From positions 95,106-159,105 of the forward strand of contig JADLAK010000103.1 in the NCBI GenBank assembly GCA_020848275.1: DNA of 64,000 nt, written 5' to 3'. Shown here in pieces: positions 8,671 through 16,871 of this stretch (its first letter is position 1; every line of letters starts with the position of its first letter). The position numbers were made by a program, and so were the translations under genes. The notes below the pieces were generated by a model. The model ran no database searches. It was not told the DNA's origin and was given only the letters and a program-made list of their open reading frames with translations. Source of the stretch: Planctomycetota bacterium (GTDB lineage Bacteria > Planctomycetota > UBA8742 > UBA2392).

Positions 8671-9311
8671 GCAACGAGCGCGACGGCAGCAAGGCCATGA
8701 CGGTCTACATCATCATCTGCTTCACGCTCGCCCTTGCGGCGGGCGTGGGCTACAAATTGATGAATGACAGGCGCGAGGAGCTGATTGGCGACTACCCGAG
8801 CCTGCGCAAGAACATCCAGGAAATCGACAGCGGCGGTGGACGCGGCCTGTTGCCCAGCGTCGCGAACTACTACGAACTTGTGCGCTCCGGTGAAATCCAG
8901 CAGCCCAGCGAGGACGACAAGCGCGACATTCCCATTTATCTGGCCGAAATTGCGGCCAAGCTGCAGCTTGCCGACACGACCGGTCCGCAGGACCAGATCG
9001 ACATTCCCACGGCGCCGCAAAGCAACGCCCAACCCTCGATGGGGTATATGGATTTTACGCTGGACGTGGTGCTGAAGGGCGTAAGCCAGTCGCAGTGGAA
9101 TCAGTTCCTGATCGAGGTCAAGGATCACCCTATTCTCAAACGCTATGTGTCAGTCACCAAGCTGACGATCCAGCGCACGGAAGACAACTACGCCAAGATC
9201 ACCGTCGGCGACGGCTTTGTCGACGGCACACGCTGGAAGGTGACGTTCACGCTCACCTGGTACAGCGCGCTCAAGCCCAAAGAACAGCCCGCCGCGCCCA
9301 AGACCGCCTAG
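8667..9311 (+). CDS. PilO/GspM-like inner-membrane assembly protein
   Basis: A 214-residue protein with one N-terminal membrane segment at about residues 11-30 (VYIIICFTLALAAGVGY), a coiled stretch, and a C-terminal alpha/beta domain in the periplasm. This plan is that of PilO/GspM, the partner of PilN/GspL in the type IV pilus and type II secretion alignment complex. The similarity is architectural; I see no invariant motif. Translation is probably coupled to the upstream gene through the ATGA overlap. Confidence 0.6.
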   Translation: MSNERDGSKAMTVYIIICFTLALAAGVGYKLMNDRREELIGDYPSLRKNIQEIDSGGGRGLLPSVANYYELVRSGEIQQPSEDDKRDIPIYLAEIAAKLQLADTTGPQDQIDIPTAPQSNAQPSMGYMDFTLDVVLKGVSQSQWNQFLIEVKDHPILKRYVSVTKLTIQRTEDNYAKITVGDGFVDGTRWKVTFTLTWYSALKPKEQPAAPKTA

Positions 9312-9327
9312 GCGGCGCAATCAGCCA

Positions 9328-10731
9328 CTACTTCCCAAGTTCAACCACGCGGACCTTCTGGCCGTCGCGCAGCAGCGACTGGCCGCGCACCACAACCAGA
9401 TCGCCGTCGGCGACATCCACATCCTCGGGCCCCGGCGAGGCCAGGGGCGCAAGCTCGAACACTTCCTCACTGCTGAGCCCGCGGCGGCCGGCGATATTCA
9501 CACGCCGCGCAACGCTGCCTCCATCGGGCGACTTCTTGATGACCCACAGCACTTCGCTGTCGCCGCTGATCGCCGCACCGTTGATGGTCAGCCGTTCGCC
9601 GCGCACGTCCACTACGATGCGCGCATCCGCCCACATGCCGGGCCGCAGCCGCAACTCGCCGCTCTCGCGCGAGCGTGACGCCGTCGCAATCACCGCGGCA
9701 CGGCTGCCTGCATCCAGTTGAGCCAGCAGCTTGGCGTGGGTGGTTTCGCTGACGACCTGCGGCGCGATCAGACGCACCGTGGCAACGATCATGCCGCGCG
9801 CGGGGTCGATGGTCGGTGCGACGCGCTCGAGATATCCAAGAAAACGCTCGCTCGGGTAAGCGGTGACGCTGACGAACACAGCCTGGGCCGTGTCGAGGTC
9901 GACTTTCTCGCCAAGCTCGAGCAAGCCGACGGCGGGAATGCGCCGGGGCTCGCGCAGGCCGCGGATGCCGGCCTCGGGTACGTCGAGCTTGATCTCGAGC
10001 GCGGAAAAATCCGCGATCTTGAACAGGCTCGCGTTTTCGCCCACCAGTTCGTTTTCGCGCACGTTGCGCTCGACAATCACACCATCGACCGGCGCGGTGA
10101 TTTGCGCGTAGGACAATTGCACGCGTTTGCGCTCAACTTCCGCGGCGGCCTTCTGGAGCGCGAACTGGCCGGACTCGACGGCGTTGTCCGCCTTTTCGCG
10201 CGCAAGCACCGCGATGTCGTAGTCTTCCTTGCGGAAGGTTTTGCTCTCGTCGGGTTTAAGAGGGTCGAAGTACTTTAGAATTCGTTCGACGTCCGTGCGC
10301 GCCTTGGCGGCTTCGAGAACAAGCTTGGCCAGCGCGAGTTCCGTCTCGCGCTGCGCGGTTTCGGCGGATTTCAGGTCGAGCTTCACTTGTTCATCGTTGA
10401 GATTCACCAGCGGGTCGCCCTTGCGTACAAAATCGCCGACGTCCTTATGGACATTCAGCGCAACTTCGTGCAGCCGCGCGTAAACCTGCGCGGTGTCGTG
10501 GGCCTCAATTCTTCCGGTCGATCGTTCCAGTTGCGCGATCACGCCTTTGCGCGCAGGCAGCACCTCGACGATGGGGTCCTTGCGCTCGACGGGCTGGTCG
10601 CCGCCGCCCCACTTGCGCGAGTTGTCGCCGCCGCCCTGGCCGCAGGCGGCAGTTAAGGCAAGCAGCAACAAACAAAAACCGACGCGAAGATCGCGAAGAA
10701 AACCAAACGAGGCTTTGTCGCTTCGAGTCAT
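9328..10731 (-). CDS. Efflux periplasmic adaptor (HlyD/RND membrane-fusion family), lipoprotein
   Basis: A 467-residue protein from the ATG at 10731; the longer open frame upstream has no signal. The signal peptide ends in LLLALTAAC, a lipobox, so the mature protein is lipid-anchored. The biotinyl-lipoyl half-domains (VGDFVRKGDPLVNLNDEQV; later ITAPVDGVIVERNV) flank a coiled-coil hairpin at about residues 105-200. Beta-barrel and membrane-proximal domains follow. Such adaptors link an RND or ABC pump to an outer-membrane channel, but no pump gene is adjacent, so the substrate is unknown. It lies 30 bases downstream of pcp. Confidence 0.85.
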   Translation of the reverse strand: MTRSDKASFGFLRDLRVGFCLLLLALTAACGQGGGDNSRKWGGGDQPVERKDPIVEVLPARKGVIAQLERSTGRIEAHDTAQVYARLHEVALNVHKDVGDFVRKGDPLVNLNDEQVKLDLKSAETAQRETELALAKLVLEAAKARTDVERILKYFDPLKPDESKTFRKEDYDIAVLAREKADNAVESGQFALQKAAAEVERKRVQLSYAQITAPVDGVIVERNVRENELVGENASLFKIADFSALEIKLDVPEAGIRGLREPRRIPAVGLLELGEKVDLDTAQAVFVSVTAYPSERFLGYLERVAPTIDPARGMIVATVRLIAPQVVSETTHAKLLAQLDAGSRAAVIATASRSRESGELRLRPGMWADARIVVDVRGERLTINGAAISGDSEVLWVIKKSPDGGSVARRVNIAGRRGLSSEEVFELAPLASPGPEDVDVADGDLVVVRGQSLLRDGQKVRVVELGK

Positions 10732-10760
10732 ATTGTTGCTTCGCGTCCCTCGCGTCGCAC

Positions 10761-11372
10761 TTATGACGCCGGCATTCCCGCGACTTCGGCTGCGATCAAC
10801 ACCACCGCCTGCGCAAGCCGTTCCAGCGTCATCTCGCCGCCCCCGCCTTTGACTGGCGGCACGTGTACAAAGCCATAAGCAATACGTCCCCGCAAGGCAT
10901 GCGCCGCCCGATAAAACAAATGGTTGCACAAGTACTTGCCCGCATCGTTGGACACTTCAACGGCGTAGCCCGCATCCGCCAGCGCCTTGCGCAGGCGTTC
11001 AAGCGGCAGCGCGCTCGGCAACGTCTCGGGTCCTGCGGCGACGATCGTTTGCTCGGCGCGCACGACGCCGGCGTTATCGGCTTTGCTTGCGCCATCGCGG
11101 TTGCGCGCCGTGCGCTCAAGGCAAATCGTCTGCGCCTCGCGCCCCAGCCCGCCGTGGACGCCAAAACTTACGCAGGCGACGGGATTGTGCGCCTTGACCG
11201 CGCGCTCGAAGGCTTCAAAGGCCCCGCCGTATGTCACAGGTATCTTCTCGATGGCAACAGCAACGCCCGCGAACATACCGCGGGCGTTGGCGAATTTCAG
11301 GGCTTCCCAGCTCGGGTTCTCTTTAAAATTTCCAAAAGCGTCAAAGCCCGTCAGTAACAACGGCGCGGCCAT
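10761..11372 (-). CDS. pcp: Pyroglutamyl-peptidase I (pyrrolidone-carboxylate peptidase)
   Basis: A 203-residue cysteine peptidase of family C15, slightly short of the usual 215. It opens with LLLTGFDAFGNFKENPSW, as in the family. The catalytic Cys lies in SNDAGKYLCNHLFY near residue 140 and the catalytic His in GFVHVPP near 165; the Glu region GREAQTICLE is present. It removes N-terminal pyroglutamate from peptides in the cytoplasm. Its ATG overlaps the upstream stop by one base (TGATG), so it is probably translated by re-initiation. Confidence 0.9.
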   Translation of the reverse strand: MAAPLLLTGFDAFGNFKENPSWEALKFANARGMFAGVAVAIEKIPVTYGGAFEAFERAVKAHNPVACVSFGVHGGLGREAQTICLERTARNRDGASKADNAGVVRAEQTIVAAGPETLPSALPLERLRKALADAGYAVEVSNDAGKYLCNHLFYRAAHALRGRIAYGFVHVPPVKGGGGEMTLERLAQAVVLIAAEVAGMPAS

Positions 11373-12019
11373 CAGTTGTTGGTACTCCAGCCGCTGTTCT
11401 GGTGCGGGATTGTTGCATCGCCAATGGGCTCCGGTTTGCCTTCGGTGCCAACCTTCGCGCCCGTTATCGCCATCCATTTGATTTTGTAAGGCGATCCCGT
11501 GCCCTTGCGATGCACCAGGAACGCGATTTTCGCGTCGCCGCCGGTGATGGTCGCCGGGAACATCTGGATCCACGCCTCGTCGTTGTAGATATACGGCGCG
11601 CCCACGAGGCTGATGTTCACCAGCGGAACGGTTTCCTTGTGGTACGACAGGCCTTTGTTGCCTTTCAGGGCATCCTTGTAGGCGTTGTAGAAGTTCTCGA
11701 GGTCCTCATCCTTGATCTTGTCGGCCTCGCAAAGGTCGTACGCGCCCTTGAAATCACCCTTGCCGATCTTGGCCATGAAGTCGTCGGTAATCTTCGTGGC
11801 GGCCTCCGCCTCAGCCGTGAACGTCGTGCTGAGGTACTCTGCACCCTTGTAGATCGCAAAGCCGATGCCGCCCGCGGCCAGCACGCCCAGCACCAGCAGC
11901 ACCACGAACGCAATGATGCAGCCCTTCATGAAACCGCTCTTCTGCGGCTGCTGCACGTAAATGACTTGCTGCGGCTGGCCGTAGCCAGGAGGCTGCTGCA
12001 TCGGACGGGGACCGGCCAT
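11372..12019 (-). CDS. Single-pass membrane protein of unknown function
   Basis: A 215-residue protein. The ATG at 12019 is preceded by AAGGAGA at ideal spacing; the open frame upstream of it is only the antisense of hemD. A Gln/Pro-rich head (QQPPGYGQPQQ) is followed by one membrane helix near residues 34-57 and an exported domain of about 150 residues with an AEAEAATKITDDFMAKIGKGDFKGAY-type start; DUF4864-like or NTF2-like proteins look similar, but I cannot assign it. It is coupled to pcp and divergent from hemD. Confidence 0.7.
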   Translation of the reverse strand: MAGPRPMQQPPGYGQPQQVIYVQQPQKSGFMKGCIIAFVVLLVLGVLAAGGIGFAIYKGAEYLSTTFTAEAEAATKITDDFMAKIGKGDFKGAYDLCEADKIKDEDLENFYNAYKDALKGNKGLSYHKETVPLVNISLVGAPYIYNDEAWIQMFPATITGGDAKIAFLVHRKGTGSPYKIKWMAITGAKVGTEGKPEPIGDATIPHQNSGWSTNN

Positions 12020-12161
12020 GAGTTCTCCTTGAGTAGACGGCGTGAGTTTAGTGACGCAACCGCCGCTCCTCAAGGCTCGCCGCATTACAATGTGGCGCGC
12101 TGCCGATAATCGGGCAGCCAGTGGCGCGATTGCCGCAGTTACGTTATAGACGTCGGCCATC

Positions 12162-12950
12162 ATGGCCGACCAACCACTAAAGGGCGTGCGCATTGCGCTG
12201 ACCCGCGAACGCACCCAGACCGCCAACATGCGCCAGGCGCTTGAAGAGCGCGGCGCCACCGTGGTGATCACTCCCCTGATCAAGCTCGCGCCGACCGCCA
12301 ACTGGACCGAGACCGACCGCTGCCTGGGACAAGTCGGCCAATACCTCTGGATTGTCTTCAGCAGCGCCCAGGCCGTCGACGCGTTGATGCAGCGCGCGGC
12401 GGCGTTGAAGATCGGCCCGGATGCGTTTTCGCGCTGCAAAGTCGCCTGTGTGGGCCCCGGCACGGCGCGCGCCGCCAAGGCCGCCGGCCTGAACGTCGAC
12501 CTGCAACCCTCGACGCAGAACGGCCAGGGAATGTCCATGGAGCTGCGCATGGCGGGGCTAAAGCCCGGCGCCAGAGTGCTCGCCCCGCGCGGCAACCTGG
12601 GTCTGGGCGGCCTTGCTGAGTCGCTTACGCAGGCGGGCATCGTGGTCGACGCACCCATGGTCTACAACAACCAGCCCGACACCGACGGCGCGGCCGAACT
12701 TGGCCGCGCGTTAGCCGCCAACGGCGTTGACGCCATCGCCTTTGCCAGCCCCAGCGCCGTCGAAAACGCGCTGGCGGCCCTCGACGACGCCGGCAAAAGC
12801 GCGTTGTCGAAGGTGCGGCTGTACAGCATCGGTCCTTCGACAAGCGAGGCCATTGCCAAGGCCGGCCTCAAGGTCACACAGGAGGCGCGGCCCCACGACA
12901 TGAAGGGCATGATTGCGGCCATCGAGCGTGGAGAAGCCGCCCGTGGCTGA
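12162..12950 (+). CDS. hemD: Uroporphyrinogen-III synthase
   Basis: A 262-residue protein. The two-lobed HemD fold is visible: GVRIALTRERTQTANM at the start, VFSSAQAVDAL near residue 67, FASPSAVENALAAL near 190 and SIGPSTSEAIAKAGL near 223. It closes hydroxymethylbilane to uroporphyrinogen III in the cytoplasm, the branch point to haem, sirohaem and cobalamin. The other hem genes are not near. The next gene begins inside its last codons. Confidence 0.9.
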   Translation: MADQPLKGVRIALTRERTQTANMRQALEERGATVVITPLIKLAPTANWTETDRCLGQVGQYLWIVFSSAQAVDALMQRAAALKIGPDAFSRCKVACVGPGTARAAKAAGLNVDLQPSTQNGQGMSMELRMAGLKPGARVLAPRGNLGLGGLAESLTQAGIVVDAPMVYNNQPDTDGAAELGRALAANGVDAIAFASPSAVENALAALDDAGKSALSKVRLYSIGPSTSEAIAKAGLKVTQEARPHDMKGMIAAIERGEAARG

Positions 12951-13758
12951 TGCCCCGTCTCCGGACGCGGCAACCGCCAGCCCGCAAACCGGCGCGGATC
13001 GACCACGCATTGAGGCCTCTCGCACGCCGCGCGGCGGCTTGATCGGCGCAATCCTTTACCCGTTTCGCTTGTTGAAGGTCGTTTACGCGTGGCTGCTGTC
13101 GCTGGCTGACACGAAGTGGGGCCCCGCCGCGTTGATTGGCGTGGGGCTGCTTGACACCAGCATCGTACCGCTGCCGCCCGACCCGCTGATGCTCGCGCTG
13201 TGTTTTGGCAAGCGACGGTATTCGTTTGTTTTTTCGAACATGCTGGTTGCGACCTCGATCGCCGGCGGATGTGTGCTGTGGCTGGTAGGCCATCATTATT
13301 TTGACTCGGTCGTCGGTTGGGTGATCAACACCCTGCATTGGCAGGGGGCCTGGTACGGCGCGCTGGCCTCGCCGGAAACGCAGAAACTCACGGCCGAGCA
13401 AATCGCGAGTTTGCCGCGCGTGGGCGGCGAAATCGCCTACCCGGACGGGCTGCTGTTCCAGTGCAAAACCGCGCTGGACGACAACGCATTCCTGTTTTAT
13501 GCGGGCAGTGCGCTCGCGCCGGGACCCTTTCGCGTTGCCTGCGTAACCGGCGGGCTGTTTAGCGTCAACCTTGTGCAGCTCGTGCTCGGCACATTGGTCG
13601 GCCGCGGCATTCGCTTCAACGTGCCGGCGGCCCTGGCATTTTTCTTCGGGCCAAAAATCAAACCGCTGCTCGATCGCTACTTCGAGTGGATCGCGCTGGG
13701 CGCCGTCGCCCTTGTGGTTGCGGCGGTGATGGTTTTGCGCTATGCCGTCAAGGCGTAA
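12943..13758 (+). CDS. DedA/VTT-like membrane protein, first of a tandem pair
   Basis: A 271-residue multi-pass protein. Several starts are possible; I prefer the GTG at 12943, eight bases inside hemD, because GGAG sits 9 bases ahead of it. A disordered Pro/Ala head precedes a YPFRLLKVVYAWLLSLADTKWGPAAL helix region and the LPPDPLMLALC loop that recalls the SNARE-associated/DedA (YqaA) family. A soluble insertion of about 60 residues (near 130-190) separates the membrane helices. The family moves lipids or supports membrane homeostasis. It is clearly homologous to the next gene. Confidence 0.65.
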   Translation: MADAPSPDAATASPQTGADRPRIEASRTPRGGLIGAILYPFRLLKVVYAWLLSLADTKWGPAALIGVGLLDTSIVPLPPDPLMLALCFGKRRYSFVFSNMLVATSIAGGCVLWLVGHHYFDSVVGWVINTLHWQGAWYGALASPETQKLTAEQIASLPRVGGEIAYPDGLLFQCKTALDDNAFLFYAGSALAPGPFRVACVTGGLFSVNLVQLVLGTLVGRGIRFNVPAALAFFFGPKIKPLLDRYFEWIALGAVALVVAAVMVLRYAVKA

Positions 13759-13771
13759 CGGGAGAAACGTC

Positions 13772-14629
13772 GTGGGCGAGGAACAAGTTTCCAGCACAGC
13801 GCCGGCTGAAAGCGCCGTCGCGCAATCCGGTCCTGCGGAGCAACCCAAGGCCGAGAGCAAGACCAGCATCCGTGCGCGCATCGAGAAATCACGCATCCCC
13901 ACGGGCGGCTTGCTGGGCGCGATCATGTGGCCTTTTCGCATGCTCAAGGTGCTGTACGCCTGGCTGCTGTCTCTGGCGGACACCAAGTGGGGGCCGACGG
14001 CGATGTTTTTAACAGGCGTGGGTGACGGCAGCTTCTTTCCCATTCCCGCCGATCCGCTGCTGCTGGCGTGCTGCTTTGCCAAGCGCGAGAAGTCGATTCA
14101 TTACGCCAACCTGCTGGTGCTGGCATCGGTCTTCGGCGGCCTGTCGGGATGGCTTGTCGGCTACCTGTGGTTTGACTCGATGGCGCTGTGGGTCATCAAC
14201 ACCTTTGGCATGCACGACCAGTGGTTCAGCACCGCCATGCACCCCGACGTCCAGAAGCTGACGGCGGACCAGGTTGCGGCGCTGCCACAGCTCGCGGGCG
14301 AAACCTTTTACCCCGGCGGCTATCTCTACGAATGCAAAAAAGAGCTCGAAAACAACGCCCTGCTTTTTTACATCACGGGCGCGCTGACCCCCATTCCGTA
14401 CAACGTTACGGTGATGGCGGGCGGCCTGTTCAACGTCAGCATCCCGGCGCTGGTCGTGGGCACAATCATCGGGCGCGGCATTCGTTTCTGGGCCATCGGC
14501 ATTCTCGCCTATTACTTCGGCAAGAGGGTCAAACCCTTCATCGAACGCTACTTCGAATGGATCGCCATGGGGATCCTGGTAGTAGTCGTGCTCATGGTCG
14601 TGGGCTATCGCCTGCTGGCCAAGGGTTGA
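13772..14629 (+). CDS. DedA/VTT-like membrane protein, second of a tandem pair
   Basis: A 285-residue paralogue of the preceding protein. The GTG at 13772 has GGAGAAA seven bases upstream. Shared blocks include RIPTGGLLGAIMWPFRMLKV, LYAWLLSLADTKWGPTA, the IPADPLLLACCFAKR loop and the C-terminal FIERYFEWIAMG. The insertion between helices carries QKLTADQVAALPQLAGE, as in the first copy. The pair is probably one transcription unit with hemD, and may form a heteromer, but that is inference. Confidence 0.65.
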   Translation: MGEEQVSSTAPAESAVAQSGPAEQPKAESKTSIRARIEKSRIPTGGLLGAIMWPFRMLKVLYAWLLSLADTKWGPTAMFLTGVGDGSFFPIPADPLLLACCFAKREKSIHYANLLVLASVFGGLSGWLVGYLWFDSMALWVINTFGMHDQWFSTAMHPDVQKLTADQVAALPQLAGETFYPGGYLYECKKELENNALLFYITGALTPIPYNVTVMAGGLFNVSIPALVVGTIIGRGIRFWAIGILAYYFGKRVKPFIERYFEWIAMGILVVVVLMVVGYRLLAKG

Positions 14630-14632
14630 AAC

Positions 14633-16045
14633 TCAAATGTAGAACGTGTAGCCCGCGATAATCGCAAACGACAGATAACTCTGCTCGGCGCGTCCCGGCG
14701 TTCCCACCAGCAGGTTGTCCTCGCGCGGCCTTGAGAAATCGACGGCCTGGAAGGCCTTGCCCGTGCCGATTGAAATCTGCACGCCGAGGCTGAATTCGTT
14801 TTTCGCACTGCGGATCACCACGCCCGTCGTGACGTGCACCAGGTTCCAGGACGCAATGCCGAGCTCGAGCACCTCACCCTCGGGCTCGTTGCGCGTGCTT
14901 TGGTCAAAGCGCAGGCTCCATGTGCCCGAAACCGCCGGGACGAATTGCTGCTCAAGGCCGATGCCGACGTTGAAGCAGCCGCGGCGCACGTCGTCGACCC
15001 GCAACTGGTTGCGCGTGCTGAGGTCAAATGGAACGCCCACCAGGAAATTCTTGTCCTTGGGCACCATCACGCTGTAGCGGCCCACGGGCAGAAACCACTC
15101 CATGTCCGTGGTCAGGCGAGTGTTCGACCTGAATTTGTACTCGATACCGATGCCAAAGGCCCAGGGCGAGCGAAACTGCGTCTGCATGTTCTCCTGCCGA
15201 TCATCGGCCACGAATGAGTCGCCGGTGCCGTCATTGTCATTATCGAGGTTGATAAACGTGACGTTGCGGCCCACTGATCCGCTGCCGAACATGTTGAGGC
15301 TTGCCGTCGTAAGCGTCGCGGCTGCCTTGAAGTCGCCGAGGTCGGCCGAAAACCCGACCTTCCAGAGCATGCGCACGTTGTAGTAACCCACGTCGGCGAT
15401 GTTGTCGGCGCCGAACATGTCGAAGTTGCCGACGTTGACGGCGCGCGTGACGAACGCAACGTCCTGGTCCTGCAGGCGCAGTGCGGCGTAATGCGTCGCG
15501 CCGATGGCGAAGTGGTCGTCGAAGCGGTAGGCGTAGCTCAGCCCCGCCCAGAACTCGTTGAGGCTGCCGCGAAATTTAAACTGGCCGACGTAACGCTCCA
15601 TGCCGGGCGAGCGCGCCTCCGGGATGATGTCAACGTCGTCGCTGCGGCGGGCGGTGCCGAAGACCGACCAGTACTGCCGCGCGACGATGTTGAAGCCAAA
15701 CGCATGCCTCGGGGCGGCCTTGAGCAGCAGGATGCCCGACGCGAGCAGCGGCACGATGCGCGCCTGTTGCGAGCGCAAATCGGTGCCCGTGCCTGCGCCG
15801 TTTTCAACCGACAGCACGTCAACCTGGTAGAGGCTGGCGCTGGCGCTGAGGCTTTCATTGGAGATGAACGCCAGGCGTGCGGGGTTGTAGTAGCCCGCGC
15901 TGGTGTCGTCGACTCCCGCTCGCACCGCCCCGCCCATCAGCGCCGACTTCGAGCCGTACTGGTGCGTCCAATAGTGGTAATCCTGCGCTGCAAGCGCCTG
16001 CGCCGACACAATGACGAAAACTGCCGCGATCAGAAGTCGTTTCAT
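14633..16045 (-). CDS. Outer-membrane beta-barrel protein, OmpP1/FadL-like
   Basis: A 470-residue protein with a signal peptide (MKRLLIAAVFVIVSAQALAA) and mature start QDYHYWTHQYG. The early block KSALMGGAVRAGVDDTSAGY followed by YNPARLAF is typical of the OmpP1/FadL/TodX porin family, in which the head plugs the barrel. Alternating hydrophobic strands with aromatic girdles follow to the C-terminal aromatic-rich AGYTFYI. FadL takes up hydrophobic compounds; the substrate here is unknown. The ATG at 16045 has an AGGGGCGGG element upstream. Confidence 0.7.
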   Translation of the reverse strand: MKRLLIAAVFVIVSAQALAAQDYHYWTHQYGSKSALMGGAVRAGVDDTSAGYYNPARLAFISNESLSASASLYQVDVLSVENGAGTGTDLRSQQARIVPLLASGILLLKAAPRHAFGFNIVARQYWSVFGTARRSDDVDIIPEARSPGMERYVGQFKFRGSLNEFWAGLSYAYRFDDHFAIGATHYAALRLQDQDVAFVTRAVNVGNFDMFGADNIADVGYYNVRMLWKVGFSADLGDFKAAATLTTASLNMFGSGSVGRNVTFINLDNDNDGTGDSFVADDRQENMQTQFRSPWAFGIGIEYKFRSNTRLTTDMEWFLPVGRYSVMVPKDKNFLVGVPFDLSTRNQLRVDDVRRGCFNVGIGLEQQFVPAVSGTWSLRFDQSTRNEPEGEVLELGIASWNLVHVTTGVVIRSAKNEFSLGVQISIGTGKAFQAVDFSRPREDNLLVGTPGRAEQSYLSFAIIAGYTFYI

Positions 16046-16067
16046 GCCCGCCCCTTTTTTGAAGAAG

Positions 16068-16112
16068 GGCATTTATCCACGGAAGACACGGACTTACACG
16101 GAAAAAGGCAAA
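16068..16112. repeat. Short copy of a CCACGGAAGACACGGA repeat
   Basis: The sequence tccacggaagacacggac, then acacggaaaaag, is a fragment of the repeat seen in fuller form at 58324-58500, where both this word and its complement occur. It lies ahead of the porin-like gene. Confidence 0.5.
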
Positions 16113-16157
16113 AAGCATTCTCGGCCGTGCAACTACTCGCCATGCGAGTAAGATGCA

Positions 16158-16733
16158 ATGTCAGCCATGCTATCCCCTCAACAACGACATCGAACCCTCT
16201 CGCTCTTGCCCATCGCCGCGTTGACCTGTGCTTTAGGCTCGTGCGCTCCAGTACCGAGCAACGTGCCAACAACCGCCCGCCAAAATCGAATTCTCTACCT
16301 CAAGGCTTATGAAGGTCCTCACGCATTTGAGGACAAACCAAACGCGGACGAATTTGACCTGGGCATTGTTGTCTGCAATTTTGGAAGCACCCGCGTAGGC
16401 GCAGAGTTTAGCCTGCAAGTCATTGAGGAAGGCGGTCTGATTACCGTGGTGTGGGACCACGAAAAGCGTTTAGGCGCCAACATACCGAGCTACATGAAAG
16501 ACGACGGGTCCGCCGGCGCGCGCGTCAGATTGCGTCGAAGGCTTGTCACAATCGTTCTAACTGAACACTTACAGAAAAAAATTGTGCGGCTTCCGGTGGA
16601 CCTAAGCGTGACCGATCCGCAGGAGAGTTACACGTTTGTTCTTGAACAGGAAAAAATCTGGTACTACCTGTTCGTCCCCAACGAAACACCACAACTCAAA
16701 GTCGTCGAGCTGGTACGCGAGGATGTGAAGTAA
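16158..16733 (+). CDS. Predicted lipoprotein of unknown function
   Basis: A 191-residue protein (or from an ATG at 16167). The head LLPIAALTCALGSC ends in a plausible lipobox. The mature part is beta-rich, with VVCNFGSTRVGAEFSL and VDLSVTDPQESYTFVLEQ. I recognise no family. Codon use is less GC-rich than in the neighbours. It may sit on the periplasmic face of a membrane. Confidence 0.6.
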   Translation: MSAMLSPQQRHRTLSLLPIAALTCALGSCAPVPSNVPTTARQNRILYLKAYEGPHAFEDKPNADEFDLGIVVCNFGSTRVGAEFSLQVIEEGGLITVVWDHEKRLGANIPSYMKDDGSAGARVRLRRRLVTIVLTEHLQKKIVRLPVDLSVTDPQESYTFVLEQEKIWYYLFVPNETPQLKVVELVREDVK

Positions 16734-16739
16734 ACGTCT

Positions 16740-16868
16740 TGTGTCGCGTACAAAACCGGCATTTCTCCAAAAGCGCAGAGCATCAACCGAAGTTGCTTCT
16801 CTCTGCGCTCTTTGCGATCTCTGCGAGAAAAGCTGTTAAGTCTTCGCCGTTCTCCGCGTCCCCACGGT
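16740..16868. repeat. Gap with CTCTGCG/CTTTGCG words
   Basis: The gap between two convergent genes contains CTCTGCGCTCTTTGCGATCT, CTGCGAGAA and TTCTCCGCGTCC, variants of one CT-TGCG word, with a complement (gcgcagag) on the left. It is the same kind of simple-word element as elsewhere in the window; no gene is visible. Confidence 0.45.
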
Positions 16869-16871
16869 TAA

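Noticed and set aside
12020..12658. N-terminal extension of the membrane protein upstream of pcp
   Set aside because: It lies entirely opposite hemD and the ATG at 12019 has an ideal AAGGAGA site, so the extension is a shadow.
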